Shown: positions 48,152-59,040 of the stretch, piece by piece
Numbering within the stretch: position 1 is the stretch's first letter
Layout of the letters: every line of letters begins with the position of its first letter
Made by a program: the position numbers and the translations under genes
Notes under the pieces: model-generated
What the model saw: the letters and a program-made list of their open reading frames with translations, nothing else
Databases searched by the model: none
Told to the model about the DNA's origin: nothing
Origin: Trematomus loennbergii
Taxonomy: Eukaryota; Chordata; Actinopteri; Perciformes; Nototheniidae
Assembly: GCA_012861695.1 (NCBI GenBank)
Contig: JAAOOA010000374.1
Span: forward strand, 248,001 to 312,000
Length of the DNA stretch: 64,000 nucleotides
Reading direction: 5' to 3'

Positions 48152-48250
48152 CTTCCGTTTTTTTCAGAATAAAACTGCTTTAAATTAAAATTCTGAATTT
48201 AATTAAAATTACGCCATATCAACGATATCATTGATTTTAATTTCTTACAG
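48152..48250 (+). repeat. Repeat segment related to the inserts in the second mucin gene
   Basis: CTTCCGTTTTTTTCAGAATA, AAACTGCTTTAAA, ATTACGC and ATTGATTTTAATTTCTTACA resemble, in the same order, the segments at 60378-60477 and 61810-61909. It is probably a fragment of an interspersed element. Confidence 0.6.
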
Positions 48251-49410
48251 TAGCCTTCTTGTTTAGCTCGGTAGCATACACGCTAGGAACGCCAATTATA
48301 ATGTAATTAAGTTTCGCGACTGACTGTACGGTAAATCACCCGGAGTATACTGTCTATGTCACCCGGAGTATACTGTCTATGGGTACTCCGGGTGATTTAC
48401 CGTACGGTCAGTCGCGAAACTTAAAGCGGACCTATCATGCTATATTTAAATGATATATTGTAGGGCCATACCTATATAAAGTATATTTATACGTTTCTGT
48501 TTTCAAAATACCAAACAGATCATGCATTTTAGCCATGCCTCATTTCGCTCTATGTGCTGTTTGCTGTCTACTGGGCTGATTCTATGAGCTGCAGCTGACC
48601 ACGCCCCCCTGCAGGAGAGGGTAGCTGTGCACTGATCAAGTCAAGAGGGGGAGAAAAAAAGATTTCCGTCCTCCGTGTTTTATTATATTGTTATAGGCCT
48701 ATAGAGTCGTTATTCATTTGTTTTAAAGCTCAATAAATAACAAAGAAGACCTTTGACCGGCACTTTTCTAATTTTGTCCGGAAGATTTAAACTTTAACGG
48801 ACATCTTGACCGGCGAAAGAAACTGAAACTGAAACTCTGCCGCACGGTCCCCTCGTTCCTTGGAAGAGGCGGAGAGGTGGGTGTTTGTCATCTGCTGGTG
48901 GACTAACCGGAGAGAATTACAGTGCTTGCCTCGACGGGGAGGGATTGCATTGAATTAAAGCAGCGGGAGCAAACGCTTGCCTCAGGGAGGGAGAAAAAGC
49001 CACTGCTTTTGTGGCAGACTACAGCGCCACTTACAGGCCTGGCATATGTACTACAGCGTCTCCAGCGCTTTCGAGCGGCAATGGCCGGCCGTGGCCCAAC
49101 CCCACATTCCCCTGATAGGTGGAGAGTTGGCCCAATAGCCGTAGCGCCACTTCTGTGACGTCATTGAAGCGTTCAAATCTGGATCAGTTTTTATCAGATC
49201 CGTTGCAGCCCCTTTTTTAGAGATTTGGGTATGGAGGAAAATAGAGAGGGTTGTGTTTTCTGACACTTGGTGAGTTCCCTGGAACACCGGGGACACATAT
49301 TCATGTATAAAAGACGTACAAAAGTGCATTTTGCATGATAGGTCCCCTTTAATTACATTATAGTTGGCGTTCCTAGAGTGTATGCTACCAAGCTAAACAA
49401 GAAGGCTACC
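48250..49410. mobile_element. Outer inverted-repeat structure with a hairpin and an internal TTAA element
   Basis: The outer arms are 48250-48306 and 49353-49410 (CTTCTTGTTTAGCT.GGTAGC against GCTACCAAGCTAAACAAGAA). Just inside the left arm, 48307-48421 folds into a stem of nearly 40 bp (AAGTTTCGCGACTGAC against GTCAGTCGCGAAACTT) with a duplicated CACCCGGAGTATACTGTCTA in the loop. The TTAA element fills the rest. Confidence 0.75.
48425..49348. mobile_element. TTAA-flanked non-autonomous DNA transposon (piggyBac-type target)
   Basis: The ends are AGCGGACCTATCATGC and GCATGATAGGTCCCCT, flanked by TTAA at 48421-48424 and 49349-49352. TTAA duplication is the signature of piggyBac-superfamily insertion, although the terminal bases are not the common CCC type. 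There is no transposase. The interior near 48766-48812 contains a GTCCGGAAGATTTAAACT/TGACCGG motif also seen in the Polinton-like arms. A partial copy lies at 283-527. Confidence 0.85.
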
Positions 49411-49662
49411 AAGAGCTAGACAATACTCATAGACTCTATGAGTATTTCGTGTGTGAATGCAGACATTCTCCTGCTATGAGATACATGTAAGGCATCTGCT
49501 GACATTAGAGTTGATATATGGAAACGCTAGCAACTTAGTTAGCCCAGTTAGCACTGTGTCAATGGCTTAGCAGCCCAAAAACGTTTACCCATTTAAACAG
49601 TCATGGTAGATACCTTTTGTGTGTTTTAAACATCATAAATACACAAACAACAATGCGTACTC
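49411..49662. other. Short spacer, no gene seen
   Basis: No supported feature. Confidence 0.5.
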
Positions 49663-49946
49663 ACCCCTAGATTCCACCGGGTCCGTCTGCGGCGTGTTAC
49701 GGCCGCGTTACGGCTGCGCCGCGGCGCTCACGGCGATCGCGGCCACTCTAGTCAATGGGTGCTATTCCACCACACGCGGCGCGTTACGGCTCAGAAGCGT
49801 CCCAGAAGCATCCCAGAAGCGTCTCGGTGCAGGGCTCCTCTAAAATTAGGATGAATCCTATTTTTGACGCGACGCAGCCGTAAGGTAATGTCGGGCATGC
49901 AGGAAGTGGAACGTTCAGAGCATATATAGCATATATATATACACAC

Positions 49947-51441
49947 CAGAGGTGGGACTCGAGTCACATGACTTGACTCGAGTCCGACTCGAGTCTCATA
50001 TTTTTGGACTTGAGACTTGCTTGACTAACATTGATAAAAGACTTGACTTGACTTTGACTTGGTATTCATGACTTGAGACTTGACTTAAGCTTGAGACAGA
50101 TGACTTGAAAGGACTTGACTTTTTAAAATTAAATATTTGCGTTTGTTTTTGTATTGAGATATTACGTTTAGTTTTTTCGAAATGTGATTGGGTGATTATA
50201 GCGCCATGCGCGCAAACCTGGCAACCCATTAGTAGGCAGGAGTGTCAGTTAACATGGCAGCGGCTAGCGTTACTCCAAAAATAGTCAAGTTTCGATTCAA
50301 GGATTATGTTGTCGATGACGCTAATAAGAAAAGAACAGCGTATGCAGGGTCTGCAGCATAAGATCAGTGACAGGACAACCACAACATCCAACTTCATTCG
50401 TCACTACAAAAACCCCACAGAGAAAGGTTAATTATGTTGTTTTTGTTTGTAGAAGTGCATCATTCTTTGATTTATTGTAAAATGAATCTGAACTTTTTGA
50501 TCTGTTATAATGATAAACTGAAGCAATTTCAAAATTAACCCAATTAAGTGAGTTTTAAATCGTCCTACTTAGTTTATAAGGAAATTATGAAGAGGAACAA
50601 ATTAAAGGTGGGTAGGTACATTTGAGAAACCGGCTCGAGATACACTTTTTGTTATATTCCATGGAATGCTCTTAACATCCCGATAGCAATGAATATCTTA
50701 AGTGCTTTGACAAAAAATCCATAAAAAAATGTAATCTGTGGAAGCCGTAGTACTGTAAAAAGTACGACCAATCATTTTAGCCGGCCGGCTAAAATAACTG
50801 GATGGCCTACCTGCCTGTCAGCCTTCCATCTGTGCACAAACTTATCTCGTGCCCCCATTGGTCATTGCGCGTTTGTGTGTGTTGGAGGAGGGGCTCTGTA
50901 AGGAAGTGGCAGATTTTCTCCAGTTGTGTATTTTCAAATTCTAGCGATCTCGAGCCGGTTTCTCAAACTTACCTACCCCACCTTTAAATGATTTGAAAAT
51001 GATATCTATGTAGGTGCTGACGCTGTTGGCGGTTCTAGTGTTAACATACATTTAAATTAATATGTGTAATTGCAAATGCCATATATGATTTTCTTACCTG
51101 GAATTCTGCCTTTTTGAACAGACTTTTTGATTGAGTCCTAGATATATTGTCTGCAGTTCTAGGGTCAATATTAATCTAATATGATTGTCATCGGTCTAAA
51201 TTAGATTTCAAATTATTAACTGTGTATGTAATGAAGATCATAGTGTGGGTTGAATCCATTTTCATAACCACTGTCTTTTAACTGATTTAAATGCGGAAAC
51301 TGGGCTTATTCATCAGAATTTGTTGACTTGACTTGACTTGCTTGACTCTCATCACAGTGACTTGGGACTTGCTTGATACTTGTAGGTCAAGACTTGAGAC
51401 TTGCTCATGACTAGCACATGTAGGACTTACTCCCACCTCTG
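49947..51441 (+). mobile_element. hAT transposon with perfect 8-bp target duplication
   Basis: The ends are CAGAGGTGGGACT and AGTAAGTCC-type/TCCCACCTCTG. ATACACAC is duplicated at 49939-49946 and 51442-51449. Subterminal regions carry many ACTTGACTTG/GACTTGAGAC repeats. Near 50250-50430 there is a relic of a BED zinc finger (TTSNFIRHYKNPTE), the usual N-terminal domain of hAT transposases. The rest of the transposase is gone. Confidence 0.93.
50606..50983. mobile_element. TTAA-flanked MITE nested in the hAT element
   Basis: AGGTGGGTAGGTACATTTGA, then GAAACCGGCTCGAGA, is inverted at the right end as TCTCGAGCCGGTTTCTCAAA, then CTTACCTACCCCACCT. TTAA is duplicated at 50602-50605 and 50984-50987. 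It is 378 bp and non-coding. Confidence 0.92.
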
Positions 51442-51859
51442 ATACACACACACACAAACTAATTTTGCAGACCCTATCCCTCCGTAGTCTTTCAAGTAGG
51501 AGGAGAAATGCCAGCGTTCTCCTCCGGTTTACAGGCACTGTAAATTATATACATAGAATAATTATGATGATGAATGCATTTTTTTACCACTAAAATACAG
51601 CAACACATCTTTGATTCATGTCGTTTATAACTGGAATATTACAGTTATTATTAACTTTGTCTGTACAAAGTAGCCTGTCCAGGAAATATGCCCAAATCAA
51701 CAAAAACTGCGAGCCGGCAGGCAAGACGCTCCGCTTCTGAAATGCTTCTGAAACGCGCCTGGTAGGGTATGATGCCGGAGGAGGCCGGACCAAAACCGCG
51801 GCGTAGCCGTAACGTGGCGCAGACGGACCCGGTGGAATCTAGGGGTTACAGGTTGTGTA

Positions 51860-52125
51860 CTCGAATCTCCCGCTGGTCCAAACAAAGTAGGAACAGCATC
51901 GTCCTTCAGTGTCCTACGCTGTGCATATCCGGCATGAATCGCTGCAATGTTTGCGAAGCTTTGGTCCGTGAAATGCCGTGCACACAGTACAATACCGGCT
52001 CGAACATCTGAAGGAACAGTGTTAACAAGAAATGTCAACCACTGACTTCGTCGTGGTTCTGCCCTCGGTAAGGCATAAATTGAAGATTTCCCCTCACAAG
52101 ACAGGAAACAGACCCTCGTTGGCAT
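51860..52125 (-). pseudogene. THAP-type zinc-finger domain, interrupted by a transposon
   Basis: The THAP domain is a DNA-binding C2CH zinc finger found in cell-cycle regulators and transposases. The minus-strand frame from the ATG at 52125 shows every expected element: CFLSC (C-x3-C), a Trp in QWLTFL, LCARHFTDQSF (C-x2-H) and the closing DAVPTLF box. After about 85 residues it runs into the end of the TIR element at 51846 and the rest of the protein is missing. It may be a transposon-derived gene or a host THAP gene. It is uninterrupted within the domain, so decay may be recent. Confidence 0.75.
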
Positions 52126-53053
52126 GACTGGATACAGTTTTGAACTGAACCTCAGCGTCCAACAGTATATATGTTCGGCTGGCAGAGGATGCGGCCATAG
52201 CTCTGGGCGTGGCTACTGGGTATCCCTACGTAGCGATACCCAGGTAGAAAACATTGGAATCCAACGAGGCATTTTGGGGAGGTATTTTCTGTGTTACAGT
52301 TTTACTCGCTACAGGGTGTACTTTGAGGGTTTTTGACTCTGCAGACCGTTTACATGGATAAAAACCTTCATAACACACAAGGGGACGGGTAATAACCGGA
52401 AAAGCATGACATGGGCCTTGAAGATTAAACAAATTTCTTTCATTTGGGAACACCCACATATACATGGAGTTGGCCAGATGTGTGTAAATTACTGTTAATG
52501 GTAATTTGAAAACAAATGCCATTGTCAGACAGACACAGACACACCGAACACACACAGAGCAGAGCTGAGCACATCATGCGCCCTGACCGGACATCTCCTT
52601 CATAAAACAAGTAATAGGGGGATTAATCGGGCAGTTCGATGTGTGTAGAGGTGTGTGTGGTTAACACGTAGCAGCCTGCGGTCGCTCTTTAGCTGTTCTA
52701 ATGAAAGTAAACACAGTGAAGGCGTTGCGTAAAAGGCACAGCTCTTTGCGCGTTGGTGCTGCACTTCTCAGAGGCGGAGTTACACGTCCCACTGCCTCCT
52801 GCTGTAGAGATTTCATGAAGTGAATGAGAGTCAGAGTTCGAAATATATCTAAAATAATGTATGCACTGCCATTTCCCAACATAAACATAACAGTCTGCAA
52901 TGAAACGGCTGTCTCGCTCCTGTGTGCTCCACTTCCTACTTGGCGCTCCGGTAACTTTCTCGTGCAAACGAGATACAGTATCTTTTTTTTTTTTTCATTG
53001 CCCTTTAGGGGCTCCGTACAATACAAAAACAAATGCAAATATTTAATTTTAAA
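52126..53053. other. No gene seen; probable transposon-derived DNA
   Basis: Mixed GC content and a few frames up to 125 codons on the minus strand, none with recognisable domains. CCGTTTACATGGATAAAAAC near 52348 is reminiscent of fish DNA-transposon ends but no partner end was found. Confidence 0.4.
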
Positions 53054-53116
53054 GTCATCTGTCTCAAGTCAAGTCAAGTCTCAAGTCATGAATACCAAGT
53101 CAAAGTCAAGTCAAGT
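53054..53116 (-). mobile_element. Small fragment of the hAT family at 49.9-51.4 kb
   Basis: CATCTGTCTCAAGTCAAGTC, AAGTCTCAAGTCATGAATAC and CAAGTCAAAGTCAAGTCAAG match, inverted, the left subterminal region of the hAT element (about 50040-50105). Confidence 0.7.
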
Positions 53117-54595
53117 GATATTGACCCATAAATAAAAAAATGTATTAGAATCATGAAAATGTATTCAAAGTATACAAATTAAAAGGGTACTCAATGCACA
53201 AAAGTGGCTTCTTGAATCTTTTTTGTTTTGATATCATTTGAAGAACCAGCACTTATCGTGGTAGAGAGGTTTGTGTGCGGCCATCTTTGTGTTCTGGAGA
53301 ATCACAGAACGGCCGGTCGTCAGCGGTCCGTTGACGGCCGGCTCGGTTCGCTGACAGCCGGCACCGCCCTTTTTTTAACTTTTTAAAAAAAAATTTAAAC
53401 GGCATCATGTAAGTTGCGCTGACAGGCGACAGAGGTCCACAGTTTCCCCGCAGCGAGGCTCCCCCCGCCTCCTGTTGACAGTTCACGAGCGTCGAGCTCT
53501 CCGCTCTCCCCCCCCCCATTGACAGTTCTCAAGCTCACAGCTCCTCATATCTGTTCAGAAACTAGACAAAAGTTAAACAAGTACAAACCACAGACTGTCT
53601 GTGTCATAGCGAATACAGTCACTGGTTCAGTTATGTCTGTATAGGCCGTTTGAGTGTGAACGATCGGAGCATATACTGCGTTAGCTTAGCCGATCTCCAT
53701 TCAGAAAACACGCATTTGAAAGGTTTTCACCTGCCATCTTGTCTGCAGACTTGTCAAGCATTATTCATGTTTTTACTAACCGTATCAGTATGTTGTTACT
53801 TCGGCATCATTTTGAAACGTGTATTACAATTAAATCACGGTAAAATTGTTCATTTGCTTGTAGTTGTAGCCCCCTTGCCAGCGATTCTCTCACTAGTTTA
53901 GCATACTCAGCCCGGTTGTTGGCCCGGAAAGAACCTCGATTTTGTCGAGCCAGAAAAACTGTGAAAAGTACCCGCTAGCCGTAACTACCCCTAGTGGAAA
54001 CGCAACAAAAAAACGGGCCGGCACGGCACGCTTAAACGCGCTGTAGTGGAAATGCGCCAATAGTTTCACATGCAAGGTGAATACAGAACAGCTGGTACAA
54101 AAAAATACATTACGTACATTAACAGTTTTTATGATATCACTGACACGAGGGGATCTGACTTTAATTACATTTGACTCAAGTGTTTCGTCAACTTAATGTT
54201 TAAGTAACACTTTGCATACAGTATGTGACAATGTACGTGTTGCACGACCAGATACGTCTCGAGAAGCTGACTCAGATAAATGAGGCGAGTAAACACAGCT
54301 GACAGCCGCCGTGAAACTCGAGCGATTATTCGAGCCACAGGAAATGCACGCAAATACAATCTTTTATATTATTATTATTAGGCCTATTAAAACAATATAT
54401 ATTTCCTTATTTATCTTTGAATAATAATAACGTAAAATAAAGACGACTATACTACGGTCCTTCGGTCCTGAGATTAGCTCCATGGACCTGTCAGCTCCGG
54501 ACAGCGCAAAATTCGTATATGAAGTGCTACGTCATGAATGCAAGAAATGATACCCTCGTGGGGGTGCGCTCATGTGATTGGCCACAGTATTGAGT
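53117..54595. other. No gene seen; GC-varied repeat-like DNA
   Basis: GCGCC-rich patches and AGTGGAAATGCGCC near 54042 suggest another DNA-transposon end. No intact structure or gene could be supported. Confidence 0.4.
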
Positions 54596-54650
54596 ATGTA
54601 AGTCGCTTAGGATAAAAGCGGCTAACAAGTAACATGTAATGTAATGGAGG
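54596..54650 (+). mobile_element. Interspersed-repeat 3' tail (AAGTCGCTTAGGATAAAAGC type)
   Basis: AAGTCGCTTAGGATAAAAGC, then ATGTAATGTAATG, is the common 3' end shared by many fish SINEs/LINEs. Only the tail is present. Confidence 0.5.
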
Positions 54651-54843
54651 AGACATCTGATTGGCTATAGATAGAACAAATTACAAGTACGAATCGGGTC
54701 ACCGTCAGGGGATCTCAAAAACCCACACACGAATGCACATCGTCGAGCGATCCATGCACAGAAAGCGGGTTGTGTTTGCAGGTGCAGCGGTTTTAAACGT
54801 AAAACAAATGTGTGGATCAAAAATACATATGTAAAACTGTTTT

Positions 54844-55101
54844 CTATATAAAACTTTTATTTACATGACACAACCCTCTGATGCGTTTGTGGTAGCTTGG
54901 CACGCTATTTCCCTGGAACCGTTGCTGCTTCCAGTGTTGTCTCCTGAAGTCTTTGATCACTACCCAGTCACCGGGCTTGAAGTGGTGTTGTGGCGCATCA
55001 GCTGGCGTCTGCAGTACGGCTTTCACCTGAGAGTGGATAGCTGAGAGGGAGACTGAAAGACTTATACAGTGGTTCACAAAAGGTAACTTAAATTGTCTCA
55101 A
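54844..55101 (-). pseudogene. Endogenous-retrovirus-like integrase C-terminal fragment
   Basis: The minus-strand frame contains FKPGDWVVIKDFRR, the start of the SH3-like C-terminal integrase domain of retroviral Pol, preceded by a short helix. Downstream of it the frame loses similarity within about 20 residues. No reverse transcriptase, gag, envelope or paired LTRs were seen. It is an old isolated fragment with no coding potential. Confidence 0.6.
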
Positions 55102-55299
55102 CTTTTAGAAACTAACATTACATTAACAGAATAATATTATTTAAATCTGTGCCAGTTCGTCATGTGCCTTGTGCCATCAGAGAGCCAGCTTTTCACGCCG
55201 ACAAATATTTGTAGCTACTTTCACAATGATGACATGCTATTCTCTTTTATTAACCAGTAAAATAGATCTTTACAGGATCAGAATATTTTGAATATTATT

Positions 55300-55830
55300 C
55301 ATCTTTATGGCTTTGTAAGATTATATGTCTCTATTTCACAATGGACATGATTATCACACTTGTTTCAGTCTTACTGTTATGTTTATGCATGGTTTTTGTT
55401 GTGTGATTTCCTGTTTTGCTCCTTTTACCCCTCACCACACTGTCTCTCCTTCTCTGCAGGGCTGGTGTGTGACAGGGGGCGTGGCTGGTATTCTCCTGGC
55501 TGCAGATGAGGCACACCTGTTCCCATTCAGATAATCACCTGTCTTTAAGAGCCTGGCCCTCACCTCACTTCTCTGCCAGAGAATTAAATGCTGTTCAAAC
55601 GATCCAGAGTGCCTTTCTGCAGCCTTGAGTTTTGTTTGTTTCTTTGCAGTTTTTGAGCTACTTTTCAAGTATAGCCTGGGATGTTTCACTCTGCTTTGTT
55701 TTTGGACCTTTCTGCAGCCAGCCAGCTCCTGTTTTCAGTACCTGCCTTGGCCTATTATTTATTAAACACCTTGAGCTTAACTTGTGTCTGTCTCTGCTTT
55801 GGGGTCCAAGAATCCATACGTCACACTTAC
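55300..55830 (+). repeat. Probable interspersed repeat fragment
   Basis: CTGGTGTGTGACAGGGGGCG, GATGAGGCACACCTGTTCCC, TTATTTATTAAACACCTTGA and TGGGGTCCAAGAATCC have the look of a widespread fish repeat 5' region. The similar TTCCTGTTTTATTTTG segment at 5396-5480 may be related. Family not identified. Confidence 0.35.
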
Positions 55831-56062
55831 ATCTGTATTGTCAATGTGCTTTGGCAATAGTATATGTTTTAATATGGTCATATCAATAAGTTAGTATTTC
55901 CTGATATTCTTCTTTTTTTTTGATATAAATGATGTGTGATTTCCTCAAAAAGATAAAGCATTTAAAAATTCAAACCAGCAACCACACACTCCTCGGTCAC
56001 ATACTTCAGGATACTTGCTGCAGAGCTGACCTTCTAGGAAAGAGTTGGCATTCCCATGAGCA

Positions 56063-56602
56063 ATGGAGGAAATCTATGACGATGTCCAAACCCTAAGCTC
56101 AAAATCATCAACAATACAAGAAGGTAAGAGTGTCAGAGTGCACTGTGGATTCTGGATTTACTGTATTACTCCCTGGTTTTCTCTGTGTTCAGGTCCCAGG
56201 AGATTTCTCAGAGCGTCTGTTCTCGGTCTGGGGCTGCTGAGTGTTTTCCTGCTGGCTGGACTCATCGGCCTCGCTGTCCACTGTGAGTCTTTCTTTTAAT
56301 ACGTTTAATCATTTATCAAGTACTGAAGGTATAGTAGAATGTGTGGAGTCATTAAAACCTTGAAAACGCAGAGGGAGGAAGTTATCTTTTATCACATGCC
56401 TCAATACAAGCAGTTTTTTTGCAACTACAGGCCGCCTCCTATTTATATCATTCTTTATTTTCTCTTCGGGCAAAATCAGGAAATATTTTGTTTTGTCTCT
56501 TGATTTCAGACCACGACGTGACTGAAGAGAGAGACCGACTGAAGGCCAGCCTCACCGAAAAGACCAGTGAGTTGCTCAGGCTTCAGTGTTTGATGGACAA
56601 GA
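56063..56602 (+). CDS. C-type lectin receptor (CD209-like), N-terminal exons only, lectin domain absent
   Basis: There are three exons with good splice sites. Exon 56063-56123 (MEEIYDDVQTLSSKSSTIQE) is a short cytoplasmic tail with an IYDDV tyrosine motif. Exon 56193-56282 (RRFLRASVLGLGLL, SVFLLAGLIGLAVH) is the type II transmembrane segment. Exon 56510-56602 (DVTEERDRLKASLTEKTSEL, LRLQCLMDK) is the coiled-coil stalk. All introns are phase 1. Fish CD209/CLEC4-like receptors have this layout followed by lectin-domain exons that bind sugars on pathogens. Here no lectin exon follows: a 0.9-kb hAT element is next, then a mucin exon at 57888 that continues in the same phase. It is either a truncated gene or a chimera. 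Confidence 0.75.
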
Positions 56603-56652
56603 GTGAGTGGTATCATGTGGGGGGTTTTGCATAGTGTGTGTCTGACTATTGA

Positions 56653-57563
56653 CAGGGTTGCCAACTCTCACGCATCTGGCGTGTGACACACGCTTTCACT
56701 CTCAATCTCATGCTCTCACGCTGCCCAAACTATTCTCAACGGCAAAACAAGATGAACCGGCGATCGTTTTTGGTTGGTTATTTACAATGTTGAGTTGACA
56801 GCTGCTCAAGCTGTCGATCCGCTCCTCCCCGCCCCCCACTCTTAACAACGTTAACAGACAGCAGAGCAGTGGGCCGGTTGGTCAATCCCGACCCGTATTG
56901 CGCATGCGCAGATCTAAGATCCAGTAGAAATGATAACAAAGTAAAAGTCTGCTGCTTATTGTACTAGGCCAAAATAGAGTTAAAGAGTATATGAGAGTGA
57001 GAGTGTGTTAATTAATATATTTGGCAGTTTGGAGTAAGTCTGTAGATTTGTGTGTGTGTGTGTGTTTCATGTATAGGCCTCTCACGATAATTAATTTTGT
57101 TGGATACATTTTCCCGGAAATTATTGCGATAAACGATAATATTGTCGCACCGTTGTATGACCATTTTAGACCACTGACATAATGATAATACATAATAATA
57201 ATTCAAATACATCCTTTCAAACTGCTAGTCATATCCTCATGTAAATGGCAATTTTTCGAGTTCATTTTTATTTATCGTACGATAAGTCAATTAATTGCTT
57301 ATCGCGACAGGCCTATGCACACAATAAAACAGTGGAAACAAACATGTGTTTGACTTTCATTAGTGAATGAAACTTTATGCCCTTTATAGTCTGTGTCCAA
57401 TATTGTGTATTTGTATATATTGTGTATATTATCCTATATATATATATATATATGCTAAGGTCCCGCTACTGACACGATAGCAGTCATTTAGTGCGCATAT
57501 GTGTAATTAAACCCATGATATCAAAATCTCACTCCAGCCAGGTACCCAAAGTTGGCAACCCTG
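56653..57563. mobile_element. hAT-like element after the lectin stalk exon
   Basis: The ends are CAGGGTTGCCAACT and AGTTGGCAACCCTG, a perfect 14-bp inverted repeat, with CTATTGA duplicated at 56646-56652 and 57564-57570. Seven of the usual eight duplicated bases are visible. It is 911 bp with no transposase, and includes a short TG run near 57050 and AT repeats near 57435. Confidence 0.88.
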
Positions 57564-57887
57564 CTATTGATGCTTTCATAAAATAGTTACACAATGACAC
57601 TTTTCATTAATGTTAATCAGGAATTCGTTTTGAATTACTTAGTTGTGAGGGATTTAATTTATAGTTTGTTTTTTTTCTTCACCCACCATCATGCCCAACC
57701 CTGTCTCCTAAAAATTACATTTCCACAGAACTAAACTGCATTCTCAATTACGTTTAGTTAGAAACTTATTTTCTCCCACGTTACGTTTGTTATGAACGTA
57801 TCTTAAATACTTTATTTTCTACATATCTTTGCCATTTATTGTCTTGCTTATAATAATGATAATAGTCATTTATAAATATCATTTTAG

Positions 57888-59040
57888 AGCACACATTTGA
57901 AATCGACGATCGGGCTCCATATATGGTTAAATTAAAATCAGTAGGCGAGGCTGTAATTGCGCCAGCTGTTACTCTCATGAGCGAGGCAGAAAATAATAGA
58001 TGTACATCTATGACTGCTGTAGCCACAACTGCCTCACCTACACCTGCTTCACCTACAACTGCAGCACCTACAACTGCAGCACCCACAACTGCTGCACCTA
58101 CAACTGCTGCACCTACAACTGCTTCACCTACAACTGCAGCACTTACAACTGCTGCACCTATGACTGCTTCACCTACCACTGCTGCACCCACAACTGCAGC
58201 CCCTACAACTAGTGCACCTACAACTGCAGCATATACGACTGCTGCACCCACAACTGCTTCACCTACAACTGCAGCACCTACAACTGCTGCACCCACAACT
58301 GCAGCACCCAAAACTGCAGCACCTACAACTGCTTCACTCACAACTGCTGCCCCTATGATTTATGCACATACAACAGCTGCCCCTACAACTGCTGCACCCT
58401 CAACTGCAGCACCTACAACTTCAGCACCCACAACTGCTGCCCCTACAACTGCAAAACCTACGACTGCTGCACTGACAACTGCTGCACCCACAACTGCAGC
58501 AGCTACAACTGCAGCCCCTACAACTAGTGCATCTACGACTGCTTCACCCACGACTGCTTCACCCACGACTGCTTCACCCACAACTGCTGCACCTTCAACT
58601 GCAGCACCTACAACTGCTGCACCCTCAACTGCAGCACCTACTACTGCAGCACCTACTACTGCTTCACCCACAACTTCAGCACCTACTACTGCTTCACCCC
58701 AACTTCAGCACCCACAACTGCTGCACCTACAACTGCAGCACCTCCAACTGCTGCACCTACAACTGCAGCACCTCCCAACTGCTGTATCCACAACTGCAAC
58801 ATCTACGACTGCTGCACCCACAACTGCTTCGCCTACGACTGCAGCACCTACGACTGCTTCGCCTACAACTGCAGCACCTACGACTGCTTCACCTACAACT
58901 GCAGCACCCACAACTGATGCACCTACGACTGCTGCACCCACAACTGCAGCACCTACGACTGCTGCACTTACAACTGCAGCACCTACGACTGCTGCACTTA
59001 CAACTGCAGCACCTACATCTGCTGCACCCACAACTTATTG
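57888..59040 (+). CDS. Second mucin gene, PTS repeat exon
   Basis: After ATCATTTTAG the frame begins KHTFEIDDRAPYMV (first codon split with the upstream exon), then KLKSVGEAVIAPAVTLMSEA, then about 340 residues of APTTA/SPTTA five-residue repeats. Unlike the 32-residue unit of the first gene, this array has a simple APTTA period. One frameshift pair lies near 58695-58775. It can end at a GTGAAT donor (59041) or at the TGA just after it. Confidence 0.7.

Larger units (their letters stand above)
49663..51846. mobile_element. DNA transposon with 28-bp inverted ends, host of two nested elements
   Basis: ACCCCTAGATTCCACCGGGT at the left is answered by ACCCGGTGGAATCTAGGGGT at the right, and similarity continues through GCGGC-rich subterminal DNA (GCCGTAACG motifs). 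GC content is much higher than the flanks. A hAT element at 49947-51441 occupies most of its interior. No clear target duplication was found, so the superfamily is open. Its right end abuts and interrupts a THAP-domain frame. Confidence 0.85.

Noticed and set aside
52661..53038. A 125-codon minus-strand frame
   Set aside because: No domain, no compositional signal, and it lies in repeat-like DNA. It looks like a chance frame.
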